Positions 53,692 through 64,000 of a stretch of 64,000 bases of DNA are shown here, in pieces. The DNA comes from Chromobacterium amazonense (GTDB lineage Bacteria > Pseudomonadota > Gammaproteobacteria > Burkholderiales > Chromobacteriaceae). The first letter of the stretch is position 1. Each line of letters opens with the position of its first letter. A model generated the notes under the pieces. The model searched no databases. It saw only the letters and a list, made by a program, of their open reading frames with translations, and was not told the DNA's origin. The stretch is from positions 124,001 through 188,000 of the forward strand of contig NZ_MKCR01000004.1 of assembly GCF_001855565.1 (NCBI RefSeq), written 5' to 3'. A program made the position numbers and the translations under genes.

Positions 53692-54273
53692 ATGAAAGCC
53701 CTCACCCTCGTTTTGGCCCTGAGCGCCGCGTCGACGGCGCTGGCCGCGCCGCCAAAACTCGCGCAGCAACTATGCGCCGCCTGCCATGGCATTGACGGCA
53801 ACGGCCCGCCGCCGACACCCAGGCTGGCTGGCCAGCAGGCCGATTACATCGCGCAACAGCTGGATTGGATGCGGCTGGGCCAGCGCGATGACGGCGGCGC
53901 GCACAAAGCGGTGTGGGATCGATTGAAGAACGATGCCGACATCCAGGCCATCTCCCGCTACTACGCCGCGCAAAAACCCGCTCCGCAGCCGGCCAAGTCG
54001 GCCGATCCGGCGCTGCTGGCCAGCGGTCGCAAGTTGTACACAGAGGGCAACCTGGCCGTGGGCGCGCCGCCTTGCTTCACCTGCCATGGCGAGCAGGGTG
54101 AAGGCGGCAGCGCCGCGCCGCGGCTGGCGGGCCAGCACGCCGCCTATCTGGCGCAAAGAATGAAGGTATCCGACACGCCGCAGCCGCCGGCGCGGATGGA
54201 GATGCAGGAAATCCTGAAAACGCTGAGCCAGGACGACGTCAAGGCGCTGCTGGCCTATATGGCCACGCTGTAG
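53692..54273 (+). CDS. Di-haem class I cytochrome c (c4-like)
   Basis: The 193-aa precursor has a signal peptide (MKALTLVLALSAASTALAA) and two CxxCH sites, CAACH (C28-H32) and CFTCH (about residues 126-130). Both are followed by PRLAGQ segments that resemble cytochrome c4. It could accept electrons from sulfide oxidation. The sequence is only distantly like the c4 at 20090. It ends the bigR-like unit. Confidence 0.87.
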   Translation: MKALTLVLALSAASTALAAPPKLAQQLCAACHGIDGNGPPPTPRLAGQQADYIAQQLDWMRLGQRDDGGAHKAVWDRLKNDADIQAISRYYAAQKPAPQPAKSADPALLASGRKLYTEGNLAVGAPPCFTCHGEQGEGGSAAPRLAGQHAAYLAQRMKVSDTPQPPARMEMQEILKTLSQDDVKALLAYMATL

Positions 54274-54354
54274 ACGGGAAAAAGAAAAGGCCACCCAGCG
54301 GCGGCCCCAAGTTTCGGAGAAAAACGGGCTCCGGCCTACACTGGCCAAGAACAT

Positions 54355-54378
54355 GCGGGCCATGCGGCCCGCCGTTTT
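54355..54378 (+). terminator. Terminator after cytochrome c
   Basis: A 7-bp GCGGGCC/GGCCCGC stem with a 4-nt loop is followed by CGTTTT on the plus strand. Confidence 0.6.
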
Positions 54379-54419
54379 CCGGGGGTGATTCTAACGCCGA
54401 CAAACCCCAGCGGCAATCC

Positions 54420-55496
54420 TCAATCGCCCAGCGCCGCCAATAGCTCGGCCTGCTGTTCGGCGATCAGCGCGTCCGTCAGCTCCTGCAGATCGCCGTCCAT
54501 CACATAATCGAGCTTGTACAGCGTCAGATTGATGCGGTGGTCGGTGATGCGGCCTTGCGGGTAGTTATAGGTGCGGATGCGCTCGGAGCGGTCGCCGGAG
54601 CCGATCAGGCTCTTGCGCTCGGCGGCTTCCTTCTGGTTCTTCTCGCGCAGCTGGATGTCGTAGATGCGCGCCGCCAGCACCTGCATCGCGCTGGCCTTGT
54701 TTGCGTGCTGCGAACGGCCGTCCTGGCACTCCGCCACAATCCCTGTCGGAATATGGGTGATGCGCACCGCCGAGTCGGTCTTGTTGATGTGCTGGCCGCC
54801 GGCGCCGCTGGCCCTGAAGGTGTCGATGCGCAGGTCGGCCGGGTTCAGCACCACTTCGGCAATCTCGTCCGCCTCCGCCATCACCGCCACCGTGCAGGCG
54901 GAAGTGTGGATGCGGCCCTGGGTCTCGGTGGCCGGCACGCGCTGCACGCGGTGGCCGCCGGATTCGAACTTCAGCCGCGAATACGCGCCCTGGCCGATCA
55001 GCCGCACGATCACTTCCTTGTAGCCGCCGAGGTCCGACTCGCTGGCGGAGACGATCTCGACCTGCCAGCGGTTGCGTTCGGCGTAACGGGTATACATGCG
55101 CAGCAGGTCGGCCGCGAACAAGGCCGCCTCGTCGCCGCCGGTGCCGGCGCGGATTTCCAGGAAGATGTTCTTGTCGTCGTTGGGGTCCTTGGGCAGCAGC
55201 AGCTTCTGCAGCTCCAGGTCCAGCGCTTCCAGCTTGTCCTTGCCTTCGGCGATTTCCGCTTGCGCGAATTCCTTCATTTCCGGATCGGCCAACATCTCTT
55301 CGGCGGCGGCGATATCGCCCTCGCACTGCCGATAGGCGGCGAAGGTTTCCACCACCGGCGTCAGCTCGGCGTGTTCGCGGGTGAGTTTCCGGAAGGCTTC
55401 CATGTCCTGGGTGGCCGTTTCGCTGGCCAACAGGTGGGTCACCTCTTCCAGACGGTCGGCCAGCTGCGCGAGCCTGGCCGCAATAGACGCTTTCAT
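54420..55496 (-). CDS. prfA: Peptide chain release factor 1
   Basis: The 358-aa factor has the GGQ motif ([18 protein letters not shown]), the PAT-type anticodon-mimic region ([20 protein letters not shown]) and the N-terminal helical domain. It ends translation at UAG and UAA. Its ATG overlaps the hemA stop by one base (TAATG), an arrangement common in proteobacteria (hemA-prfA). Confidence 0.96.
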   Translation of the reverse strand: MKASIAARLAQLADRLEEVTHLLASETATQDMEAFRKLTREHAELTPVVETFAAYRQCEGDIAAAEEMLADPEMKEFAQAEIAEGKDKLEALDLELQKLLLPKDPNDDKNIFLEIRAGTGGDEAALFAADLLRMYTRYAERNRWQVEIVSASESDLGGYKEVIVRLIGQGAYSRLKFESGGHRVQRVPATETQGRIHTSACTVAVMAEADEIAEVVLNPADLRIDTFRASGAGGQHINKTDSAVRITHIPTGIVAECQDGRSQHANKASAMQVLAARIYDIQLREKNQKEAAERKSLIGSGDRSERIRTYNYPQGRITDHRINLTLYKLDYVMDGDLQELTDALIAEQQAELLAALGD

Positions 55497-56749
55497 TACG
55501 ACTCCGGGTGTAAACGGTAAAGCCGCGCGATGGTTTGCACCTGCGCGTCATGCTCCGCGCCGCTGCCCGAGGACAAAGCCTGGGTCGGCGGGTGCATCAG
55601 TTTGTTGGTCAGCTGGACGGACAAGGCCTCCAGCACTTTTTCCGGCGCGTCGCCGCGCGCCAGTTGTTTCATCGCGCCTTCCAGCGCGTGGCGGCGGGTG
55701 CGCTCCGCCTCGTCGCGCAGGGCGCGGATCAGCGGCACGGTTTCCCGCTTCTTCAGCCAGTGGTTGAACTCGGCCACCCGGCTCTGGATGATGGCCTCGG
55801 CCTCGGCCGCGGCCTGCTGCCGCGCCTCCTTGCCCACCTCCACGATGCCGGCGATATCGTCCACGCTGAACAGGAATACATCGTCCAGCTTGTCCACCTC
55901 CAGCTCGATGTCGCGCGGCACGGCCAGGTCCAGCATGAACATGGGACGGTGGCGGCGCGCCTTGATCGCCCGTTCCACCATGCCCTTGCCGATGATGGGC
56001 AGCTGGCTGGCGGTGGACGTCACCACCACGTCATAGCGCGCCAGCGCCTCCGGCAGCTCCGCCAAGGTGATGGCGTTGCCGCCAAACTGTTCGGCCAGCT
56101 GCTGTCCGCGCTCCAGCGTGCGGTTGGCTACGGTGATACAGGACGGATTGCGCGCCGCGAAGTGCGTGGCCACCAGCTCTATCATTTCTCCGGCGCCGAC
56201 GAACAGCACGTTCAGCTCGCTCACCGACGGGAAAATCTGCTCGGCCAGCTTGACCGCCGCCGCCGACATCGACACCGAGCTGGCGCCGACCGCGGTGCTG
56301 GAACGCACTTCCTTGGCCACTGCGAACGTGCGCTGGAACAGGCCGTTGAGCAACGTGCCCAGCGTGCCGGCGCTTTCCGCGCTGCGCACCGCGTCCTTCA
56401 ACTGGCCCAGAATCTGCGTCTCGCCCAGCACCATGGAATCCAGCCCCGATGCCACGCGGAAAGCGTGCCGCGCCGCTTGCCCAGCTTCCAGCCGGTACAG
56501 ATACGGCTCCACCTCGGCGCGGCTCAGCCCGTGAAACTGGCACAGCCAATCCAGCGCGGCATGCGGATCCGTGCTTAGGCAATAGATCTCGGTGCGGTTG
56601 CAGGTGGAGACGATAGCCGCTTCCCGCGCGGCCTGCGAGGCCACCAGACTATCCAGGGCGTGCGGCAGGGTTTCCGCCGGGAATGCCAGCTTCTCCCGTA
56701 TCGACAACGGCGCGGTGTGGTGGTTGAGTCCGAGGGCAAGCAGATGCAT
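55496..56749 (-). CDS. hemA: Glutamyl-tRNA reductase
   Basis: The 417-aa enzyme begins [20 protein letters not shown] and has the catalytic cysteine in [31 protein letters not shown] loop [12 protein letters not shown] and a dimerisation helix at the C-terminus. It makes glutamate-1-semialdehyde, the first step of haem synthesis. The ATG at 56749 matches family length. It is followed by prfA with a one-base overlap. Confidence 0.96.
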   Translation of the reverse strand: MHLLALGLNHHTAPLSIREKLAFPAETLPHALDSLVASQAAREAAIVSTCNRTEIYCLSTDPHAALDWLCQFHGLSRAEVEPYLYRLEAGQAARHAFRVASGLDSMVLGETQILGQLKDAVRSAESAGTLGTLLNGLFQRTFAVAKEVRSSTAVGASSVSMSAAAVKLAEQIFPSVSELNVLFVGAGEMIELVATHFAARNPSCITVANRTLERGQQLAEQFGGNAITLAELPEALARYDVVVTSTASQLPIIGKGMVERAIKARRHRPMFMLDLAVPRDIELEVDKLDDVFLFSVDDIAGIVEVGKEARQQAAAEAEAIIQSRVAEFNHWLKKRETVPLIRALRDEAERTRRHALEGAMKQLARGDAPEKVLEALSVQLTNKLMHPPTQALSSGSGAEHDAQVQTIARLYRLHPES

Positions 56750-57126
56750 GGGCGAACAATGCCGCAGACGAAAACAGGACATTTTAGCCTAACTGGGTCG
56801 CGCCGTCCCGCGCTTGCCCTTGGCCTACCCTCTGCCAACGCTTGTCATCGGCGAAAGATGACAAGAATGTTGCATGGTCGAGACACGAACCAAAAAAATT
56901 ACGCACATTCTTGCTAACAAATAAACGCAAATAATTTCATAAGCTTAACAATTTTCACACAATTACACATGGTTCAACCGCGCAAATCATGCCGGGCGAA
57001 TGCCTTGTCATCTCTTCCATTCAATGCCATTTTCATGGATCGCCAATTATGTTGCAGCCATGAGACTGCGACGATACGCACCGCGCAGACAGGCGCGGAC
57101 GCCGTGATGACAAAGGAAGAGAAGAA
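56750..57126. promoter_or_regulatory. Divergent promoter region of hemA and the TonB-dependent receptor
   Basis: These 377 nt hold no gene. Positions 56890-56970 are AT-rich, about twice the AT of the flanks. AAGAAGAGAAG lies before the receptor ATG. No clear Fur box or riboswitch was recognised. A hemA promoter is expected near 56760-56860. Confidence 0.45.
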
Positions 57127-59775
57127 ATGAAGGTCAAGATTCTGGCCCAGGCGATCGCCGCCATCGGCCTCTTGGGAAGCGGCGTTGCCCACGCCGCGGA
57201 TGATGCAGGCAATCAACTGGAACGGGTGACGATTACCGGTTCCAACATCAAGCGGATCAATAAGGAAGGCCCGACGGCTGTTGAGACTATCAAGCGAGCC
57301 GATATCGAAAAAAGCGGCGCTAGTACGGTTGTCGAGTTGCTCGAGAAAGTTCCGTCGATTACTAGCGTGATGACCGGATCCAGCCAAACTTCTTTTGCAA
57401 AGGGTGCGGCTTCCGCTTCTTTGCGAGGCATGGGCGAGAAATATACGCTGGTCCTGTTGAATGGGCGTCGCATTGCAAATTACGGTTTTGCCAATGGCGC
57501 TTCAAGTACCTTTGTCGATTTAAACAGTTTGCCACTACAAGCTATCGAACGGGTTGAAATCTTGCGTGATGGCGCTTCTGCGATCTATGGCTCAGATGCG
57601 GTCGCTGGTGTAGTCAACTTCATTACCCGGAAGAATTACCAAGGCACGGACGTTAGTGTGCGCAATGCAGGTAATCAGGGGGGCGATGGGCAGGCTATAT
57701 CTGGCAATATCACAACGGGCATCGGCGATCTGGACAAGGATGGCTATAACCTGCTGGTCACTGCCGATTTGTTCCATCGCGAGGCCAGCTTCAAGCGAGA
57801 TCATGATTTGACCCAGACGGCTGATTATCGCCGTTTTGGTGGCACCCTCGGCTACCTGTCGACCTTGTATCCCGGCTCTGTGCGCGATATCAAGGTCTCT
57901 GACTCTCAAGCTATTCCAGGTTGTCCGCCTAATCGCATCGGTTTGAACGTTTCGGGGTTGACTCGTTGTTTGTACGATCCGGCCCAATATCAGGAGATTG
58001 AGCCGCGCACATCGCGTTTCGGCATTTCCACCGTGCTGACCAAAAAGCTTTCTGCTGATTCCGAGCTTTTTGCGGAATTAGGGTTCAACCACAATGAGAC
58101 TATCTATCATCAAGATTATCCATTTTTTGATAGCGCGACGGGGCGTTTGAACCCCAGCGCCGGCATGTATCCTGGCAAGTCGCCTGACCCCGCAGTCAAC
58201 GTCATTGGCGGCGGCGTCAATCCTGTTCAGGTGTACCGCGCGGTGTACGAAAATGGCCGGGTCCAGGATACGACTACCGGCGACAGCTACCGGGGCGTAT
58301 TCGGCTGGCGTGGCATGTGGCGCGGCTGGGATGTGGAGAGCGCGCTCAGCGCCAGCGAAAGCAGTGTGAAGACGGATCGTACCAATCAGCTGCTGAAGGA
58401 CGCTACCGTCAATGCCTTGCAAAATGGCAACCGGGCACTGGGCACGGGCTATGATCCGTTTGTCATGAACAACCCGTTGTCGAATGTATTGCCTTTGCTG
58501 ACGACAACCCATCGCAAGGCCACTTCCAAGTTGCAGGGCCTGGATTTCAAGATGGGCAACGGGGAAATGTTCGATTTACCTGGCGGCAAGGCCGGCTTCG
58601 CCTGGGGCGCGCAGTATTCGCATGAATCGATCAATGATCAGCCCGATCCCCAGACCGTTGCGAACAACATCATCAATACCGGCGCGACCATGGCTAAGGG
58701 CAGCCGCAATGTCTATTCGCTGTACGGCGAATTCAGTTTGCCGCTGCGCAAGAACCTAGAAGTGCAGCTGGCGCTGCGTGGCGACCATTACAGCGATTTC
58801 GGCAATACCGTGAATCCCAAGGTGGCGTTCTCCTACAAGCCATGGGATCAGCTGTTGTTTCGCGGCAGCGCCACGACCTCGTTCAAAGCGCCGACCCTGC
58901 CGGAAGAGTATGCATCCACCCAGGCTTACGACAATAGTCTGATCGATGTGAAACGCTGCCGGATTATGGGAGGCAGCTATTGCAAGGTGTCATCTACACG
59001 GGTGAATATTACTGGCGGTTCAAACTTGAAGCCCGAGAAAGCGACGAACCTGTCGTTTGGCTTTGTGCTGCAACCGACCAAGAACCTCTCCGCTAGCGTG
59101 GACTTCTACTCGGTTCGCTCAAGAGACACCATCGATACGATTACGACCAGCTATATCATGGCCAATGAAGGCCGCGGTGGTCCGGGCAAGGTTTACCGTG
59201 ATCCGGCGCTGCCGGGAGATTTGGCCAAATATCCGGGTTTGCAGCCTGGGGATGGCGCGGTCAATCTGATCGATGTGCCTTATGCCAACCTCGGAAGCAC
59301 GATCACCACCGGCTATGATGTCGGGCTGCAATACGAACTGTCTTTGGGTGGATACGGCAAGCTGCGTTTCCGTGATGATTTGAACAACATCATGAGTTTC
59401 CGCAAGTCGGACACGCAAGATGGCGCGGCAGTCAATCAACTGGACAATATCTATCAGCCTAAGTGGCGCAATGTATTCTCCACCACTTACAGCTATGATC
59501 GTTATGACGTGATGTTGACATCCCGCAGCTATGCCGGGACCCGGGATGTGCTGGACAGCTCGTCTCAGGACGCGTCGTCGCGCATACCATCTTACACGAT
59601 GTGGGATCTGGCCTTTACCGCTCGCCCGCTCAAGAACCTGGTAGTGAATGCCGGCGTCAACAATGTGTTTGGTAGGTCGGTGCCATTCTCCGTAGCTGCG
59701 AACGACTTTGTCGGTAGCACTCAGGATCTGTATGGTCGTTCGTATTTTGTCAGCGCACGCTATACCTTCAAGTAA
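57127..59775 (+). CDS. TonB-dependent outer membrane receptor
   Basis: The 882-aa precursor has a signal peptide (GLLGSGVAHA), TonB box-like LERVTITGSNIKR, a plug domain (about 45-165; TVVELLEKVPSI, LRGMGEKYTLVLLNGRR, VEILRDGASAIYGSDAVAGVVNF) and a 22-strand barrel ending YFVSARYTF. It belongs to the large receptors seen in Xanthomonadales and Caulobacter with no STN domain. Ligand is unknown; no siderophore genes are near. Base composition is lower in GC than its neighbours and rare codons are frequent, suggesting transfer. Confidence 0.92.
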   Translation: MKVKILAQAIAAIGLLGSGVAHAADDAGNQLERVTITGSNIKRINKEGPTAVETIKRADIEKSGASTVVELLEKVPSITSVMTGSSQTSFAKGAASASLRGMGEKYTLVLLNGRRIANYGFANGASSTFVDLNSLPLQAIERVEILRDGASAIYGSDAVAGVVNFITRKNYQGTDVSVRNAGNQGGDGQAISGNITTGIGDLDKDGYNLLVTADLFHREASFKRDHDLTQTADYRRFGGTLGYLSTLYPGSVRDIKVSDSQAIPGCPPNRIGLNVSGLTRCLYDPAQYQEIEPRTSRFGISTVLTKKLSADSELFAELGFNHNETIYHQDYPFFDSATGRLNPSAGMYPGKSPDPAVNVIGGGVNPVQVYRAVYENGRVQDTTTGDSYRGVFGWRGMWRGWDVESALSASESSVKTDRTNQLLKDATVNALQNGNRALGTGYDPFVMNNPLSNVLPLLTTTHRKATSKLQGLDFKMGNGEMFDLPGGKAGFAWGAQYSHESINDQPDPQTVANNIINTGATMAKGSRNVYSLYGEFSLPLRKNLEVQLALRGDHYSDFGNTVNPKVAFSYKPWDQLLFRGSATTSFKAPTLPEEYASTQAYDNSLIDVKRCRIMGGSYCKVSSTRVNITGGSNLKPEKATNLSFGFVLQPTKNLSASVDFYSVRSRDTIDTITTSYIMANEGRGGPGKVYRDPALPGDLAKYPGLQPGDGAVNLIDVPYANLGSTITTGYDVGLQYELSLGGYGKLRFRDDLNNIMSFRKSDTQDGAAVNQLDNIYQPKWRNVFSTTYSYDRYDVMLTSRSYAGTRDVLDSSSQDASSRIPSYTMWDLAFTARPLKNLVVNAGVNNVFGRSVPFSVAANDFVGSTQDLYGRSYFVSARYTFK

Positions 59776-59793
59776 GTCGCTCCGGTCTTGATA

Positions 59794-59955
59794 GAAAGCC
59801 GCCCTTCTGGGCTAATGCCGTTCACTTAAGGATTTTCGGGCGACTTTTCTGGCCTTGAGAGCACAGGAATCCACAAAAAAAGCACCGTTTCCCATGCATG
59901 GAGACGGTGCTTTTCTCTTAAGTGAACGGCATTAGCCCTTCTGGGCGGCTTTTTG
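59794..59955 (+). terminator. Receptor terminator, split by an inserted element
   Basis: Flanking halves AAAGCCGCCCTTCTGGGC and GCCCTTCTGGGCGGCTTTTTG lie on either side of the element at 59813-59934. If the element and one 12-bp duplicate are removed the sequence becomes a normal hairpin GCCGCCC/GGGCGGC with TTCT loop and T-run. The inserted element carries its own hairpin AGCACCGT/ACGGTGCT near T-runs, so termination may persist. Confidence 0.8.
59813..59934. mobile_element. 122-bp miniature inverted-repeat element, IS4-family type
   Basis: Ends TAATGCCGTTCACTTAAG (59813-59830) and CTTAAGTGAACGGCATTA (59917-59934) are perfect 18-bp inverts. They are flanked by exact 12-bp direct repeats GCCCTTCTGGGC (59801-59812 and 59935-59946). 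The ends closely resemble those of IS4 (TAATGCCGATCAGTTAAG), and a target duplication of 11-13 bp fits that family. The 122 bp holds no transposase, so it is non-autonomous. Confidence 0.85.
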
Positions 59956-59964
59956 TTTTTCCGC

Positions 59965-60423
59965 TCACTCCCGCCTCATATCCACATGCATGATTCCGCC
60001 ATCGTCATACGGCTCCGACACCGGCTTGAACCCAAACGATTCATACAAGCCGCTTGCCTCGCACTGCGCCGACAGCATGATGGGCTGGCCGGCAAAGTGG
60101 ATTTGGCACTGCGCCACCGCCTGCGCCATCAACGCCTTGCCCAAACTCTGGCCGCGCGCCTCCGGCGCCACCACCACCCGGCCAATGGCTGCGGCGTCCG
60201 GGTATTTCTCTCCCGGCGCGATTAAGCGCGCGTACGCCACCAGATTGCCGGCCTCATCGCGGCCGGACAGGTGCAGACAGTGGGTGTCCACGCCGTCCAC
60301 ATCGCCATAGATGGACTGCTGCTCCACCACGAACACCTGGTCGCGCAGCTGCAACACCTGATACAGCGCCAAGGGGGTGAAACCGTCAAAACCGTGGCAA
60401 TGCCACGCTATCCTGTTTGCCAT
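59965..60423 (-). CDS. elaA: GNAT acetyltransferase, ElaA-type
   Basis: The 152-aa protein has the ElaA layout: ALYQVLQLRDQVFVVEQQSIYGDVDGVD, HLSGRDEAGNLVAYARLIAPGE and the acetyl-CoA loop IGRVVVAPEARGQSLGKALM. Ends YDDGGIMHVDMRRE. Substrate is unknown. It is convergent with the receptor gene and shares its terminator region. Confidence 0.85.
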   Translation of the reverse strand: MANRIAWHCHGFDGFTPLALYQVLQLRDQVFVVEQQSIYGDVDGVDTHCLHLSGRDEAGNLVAYARLIAPGEKYPDAAAIGRVVVAPEARGQSLGKALMAQAVAQCQIHFAGQPIMLSAQCEASGLYESFGFKPVSEPYDDGGIMHVDMRRE

Positions 60424-60522
60424 AGTAGAATCCCTCCCATTCCTGACACAGCCGTCTGCGATGCTATAGCATGCATGCAGGCGCCATGCCTCAATCCAGA
60501 TCAAGACGATAGCATTTAATAT

Positions 60523-62873
<2,351 letters not shown>

Positions 62874-62874
<1 letters not shown>

Positions 62875-64000
62875 TGAAACTGACAGCCCAGCCGCAAGCC
62901 CTGTCGCCGCGCGCCGCCCTGTTGTTCGTCAACGGCTTCCGCGCGCTCTTGCTGCTGGTGCTGTTCTCGCTGTCGCTGATCAACGGCGACAGCGGTCACG
63001 CGCTGATCGAGGGCGGGCCGCATTTCTACCTATGGAGCAGCGTCTACCTGCTGCTGATCGGCATCTGGTATCTGCTGCGCGAAGGCAGCCTGGGCGACAC
63101 CCTGCAACTGACGCTGGCCATCGCCGCCGACATCGCCATGATGGTGTGGCTGATGGCGATGAACGACGGCGTGCGCGGCGGCTTCGGCCTCTTGCTGCTG
63201 CCGTATCTGGCTGCGGCCGGCCTGCTGTCCACCGGCCGCTACGCGCTGTTCTACGCCTCCATCGCCACGCTGATGCTGCTGAGCTACGCCGGTTTCGAAA
63301 GGCTGCTGGGCAATGCCAGCCAGGCGGACCTGTCGTTCAGCGCGCTGCTGTCCGCCGCCGGCTTCATCACCGCCATCGCCACCTGGCAGCTGGGCCGGCT
63401 GGCGCGCGCCTCGGAAGCGCTGGCGGCGCAGCGCGGCGGCGAAATCGCCAATCTCAACCACCTGAACGAACTGATCCTGCAAAGCCAGCGCGACGCGGTG
63501 GCGGTGCTGGACGAGGCGGGCCATCTGCACCAGTTCAACCGGCAGGCGGAGCGTTATTTCAGCCAGCTGCAGCGCGGCCAGCTGATGCCGGAGCTGTTGC
63601 CGCTGGTGCAGCGCTGGCGTGACAACGGCTACCCGGCCCTGTCCACCTTCGTCCAGCACAATGTGCGCGGCCGCCAGCTGGTGGGCCGGCTAGTGCCGGT
63701 GCCGGTGCCGGAAGGCCAGCTGCGCGGCGTGGTGCTGTTCATGCGCGACATGGCGGACATGGCAGAAGAAGCCAAGCGCGTCAAATTGGCCGCGCTGGGC
63801 CGCCTCACCGCCAACATCGCCCACGAAATCCGCAACCCGCTGTCCGCCATCAGCCACGCCGGCGACTTGCTGGCGGAGGACGAAACCGACCCGGCGCGGC
63901 AGCGGCTGTTGCGCATCGTCCAGGACAACGCCCGCCGCATCAACGGCATGGTGGAAGACGTGCTGACCCTGGGCCGGCGCGACCGCGTCAAGACCGAAAC
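62874..64000 (+). CDS. PilS-like sensor histidine kinase (3' end cut by window)
   Basis: The 375 codons seen have six N-terminal helices (about 14-185), a PAS-like segment (about 200-290) and the HisKA box LGRLTANIAHEIRNPLSAISHAG with H317. This layout is that of PilS, which controls type IV pilus genes with PilR, and of NtrB-like kinases. The ATP domain lies beyond the window. It overlaps the parC stop by one base, so it is translationally coupled to it. Confidence 0.75.

Overview
The window is high-GC (roughly 65 percent by eye), gene-dense bacterial chromosome. The gene set points to a betaproteobacterium of the Neisseriales, most likely Chromobacterium or a close relative: System II cytochrome c maturation (ResB/CcsA), a proton-translocating PntAA/AB/B transhydrogenase, a Tol-Pal cluster, DUF3460, di-haem cytochromes c4 and a split biotin locus. 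This is a judgement from protein content; no search was run. No rRNA, tRNA, CRISPR array or prophage was seen. One short insertion derivative was found.

Layout. 0-9 kb: the start of dinB with a SelW-like gene, a periplasmic copper chaperone, MarC, then aroP followed on the same strand by a Trp-Trp-Trp leader peptide, an attenuator-like terminator and an NSS-family transporter; then a glycine-zipper protein, a fatty-acid hydroxylase, a GST and a patatin lipoprotein. 8.8-17 kb: biotin region (bioB, bioF, then a GAF-GAF-GGDEF-EAL protein, a methyltransferase, bioH, bioC). 17-26 kb: comF-trmL-rlpA, engB, cytochrome c4, resB-ccsA, a TerC/CBS/CorC protein and a GIY-YIG protein. 26-35 kb: a PEP-mutase-like enzyme, an Ada-AlkA relative that lacks the glycosylase core, and tolR-tolA-tolB-pal-cpoB without an adjacent tolQ. 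35-45 kb: a LytS-type kinase, a solute-binding protein, pntAA-AB-B, two META/DUF4377 paralogues, an MCP and an HDOD protein. 45-54 kb: an RNase II-type nuclease, a Tsx/OmpK-like porin behind a perfect 20-bp palindrome, an alkyltransferase-like protein with an MBL hydrolase, a B12-binding radical SAM protein, and a persulfide-sensor (BigR-like) operon with YeeE/YedE transporters and a cytochrome c around a long palindromic operator. 54-64 kb: hemA-prfA, a lower-GC TonB-dependent receptor whose terminator is split by an IS4-type miniature element, elaA, parC and the start of a PilS-like kinase.

Most promising observations: (1) a previously unremarked tryptophan attenuator (17-18 aa leader ending WWWRS, then a rho-independent hairpin) in front of an NSS transporter, which predicts that the transporter carries tryptophan and sits in an aromatic-amino-acid uptake unit with aroP; (2) a 122-bp element with 18-bp inverted ends and a 12-bp target duplication inserted in the loop of a terminator; (3) a long dyad operator at the bigR-like locus; (4) an Ada-AlkA protein with its catalytic core missing; (5) a Tol-Pal cluster lacking tolQ.
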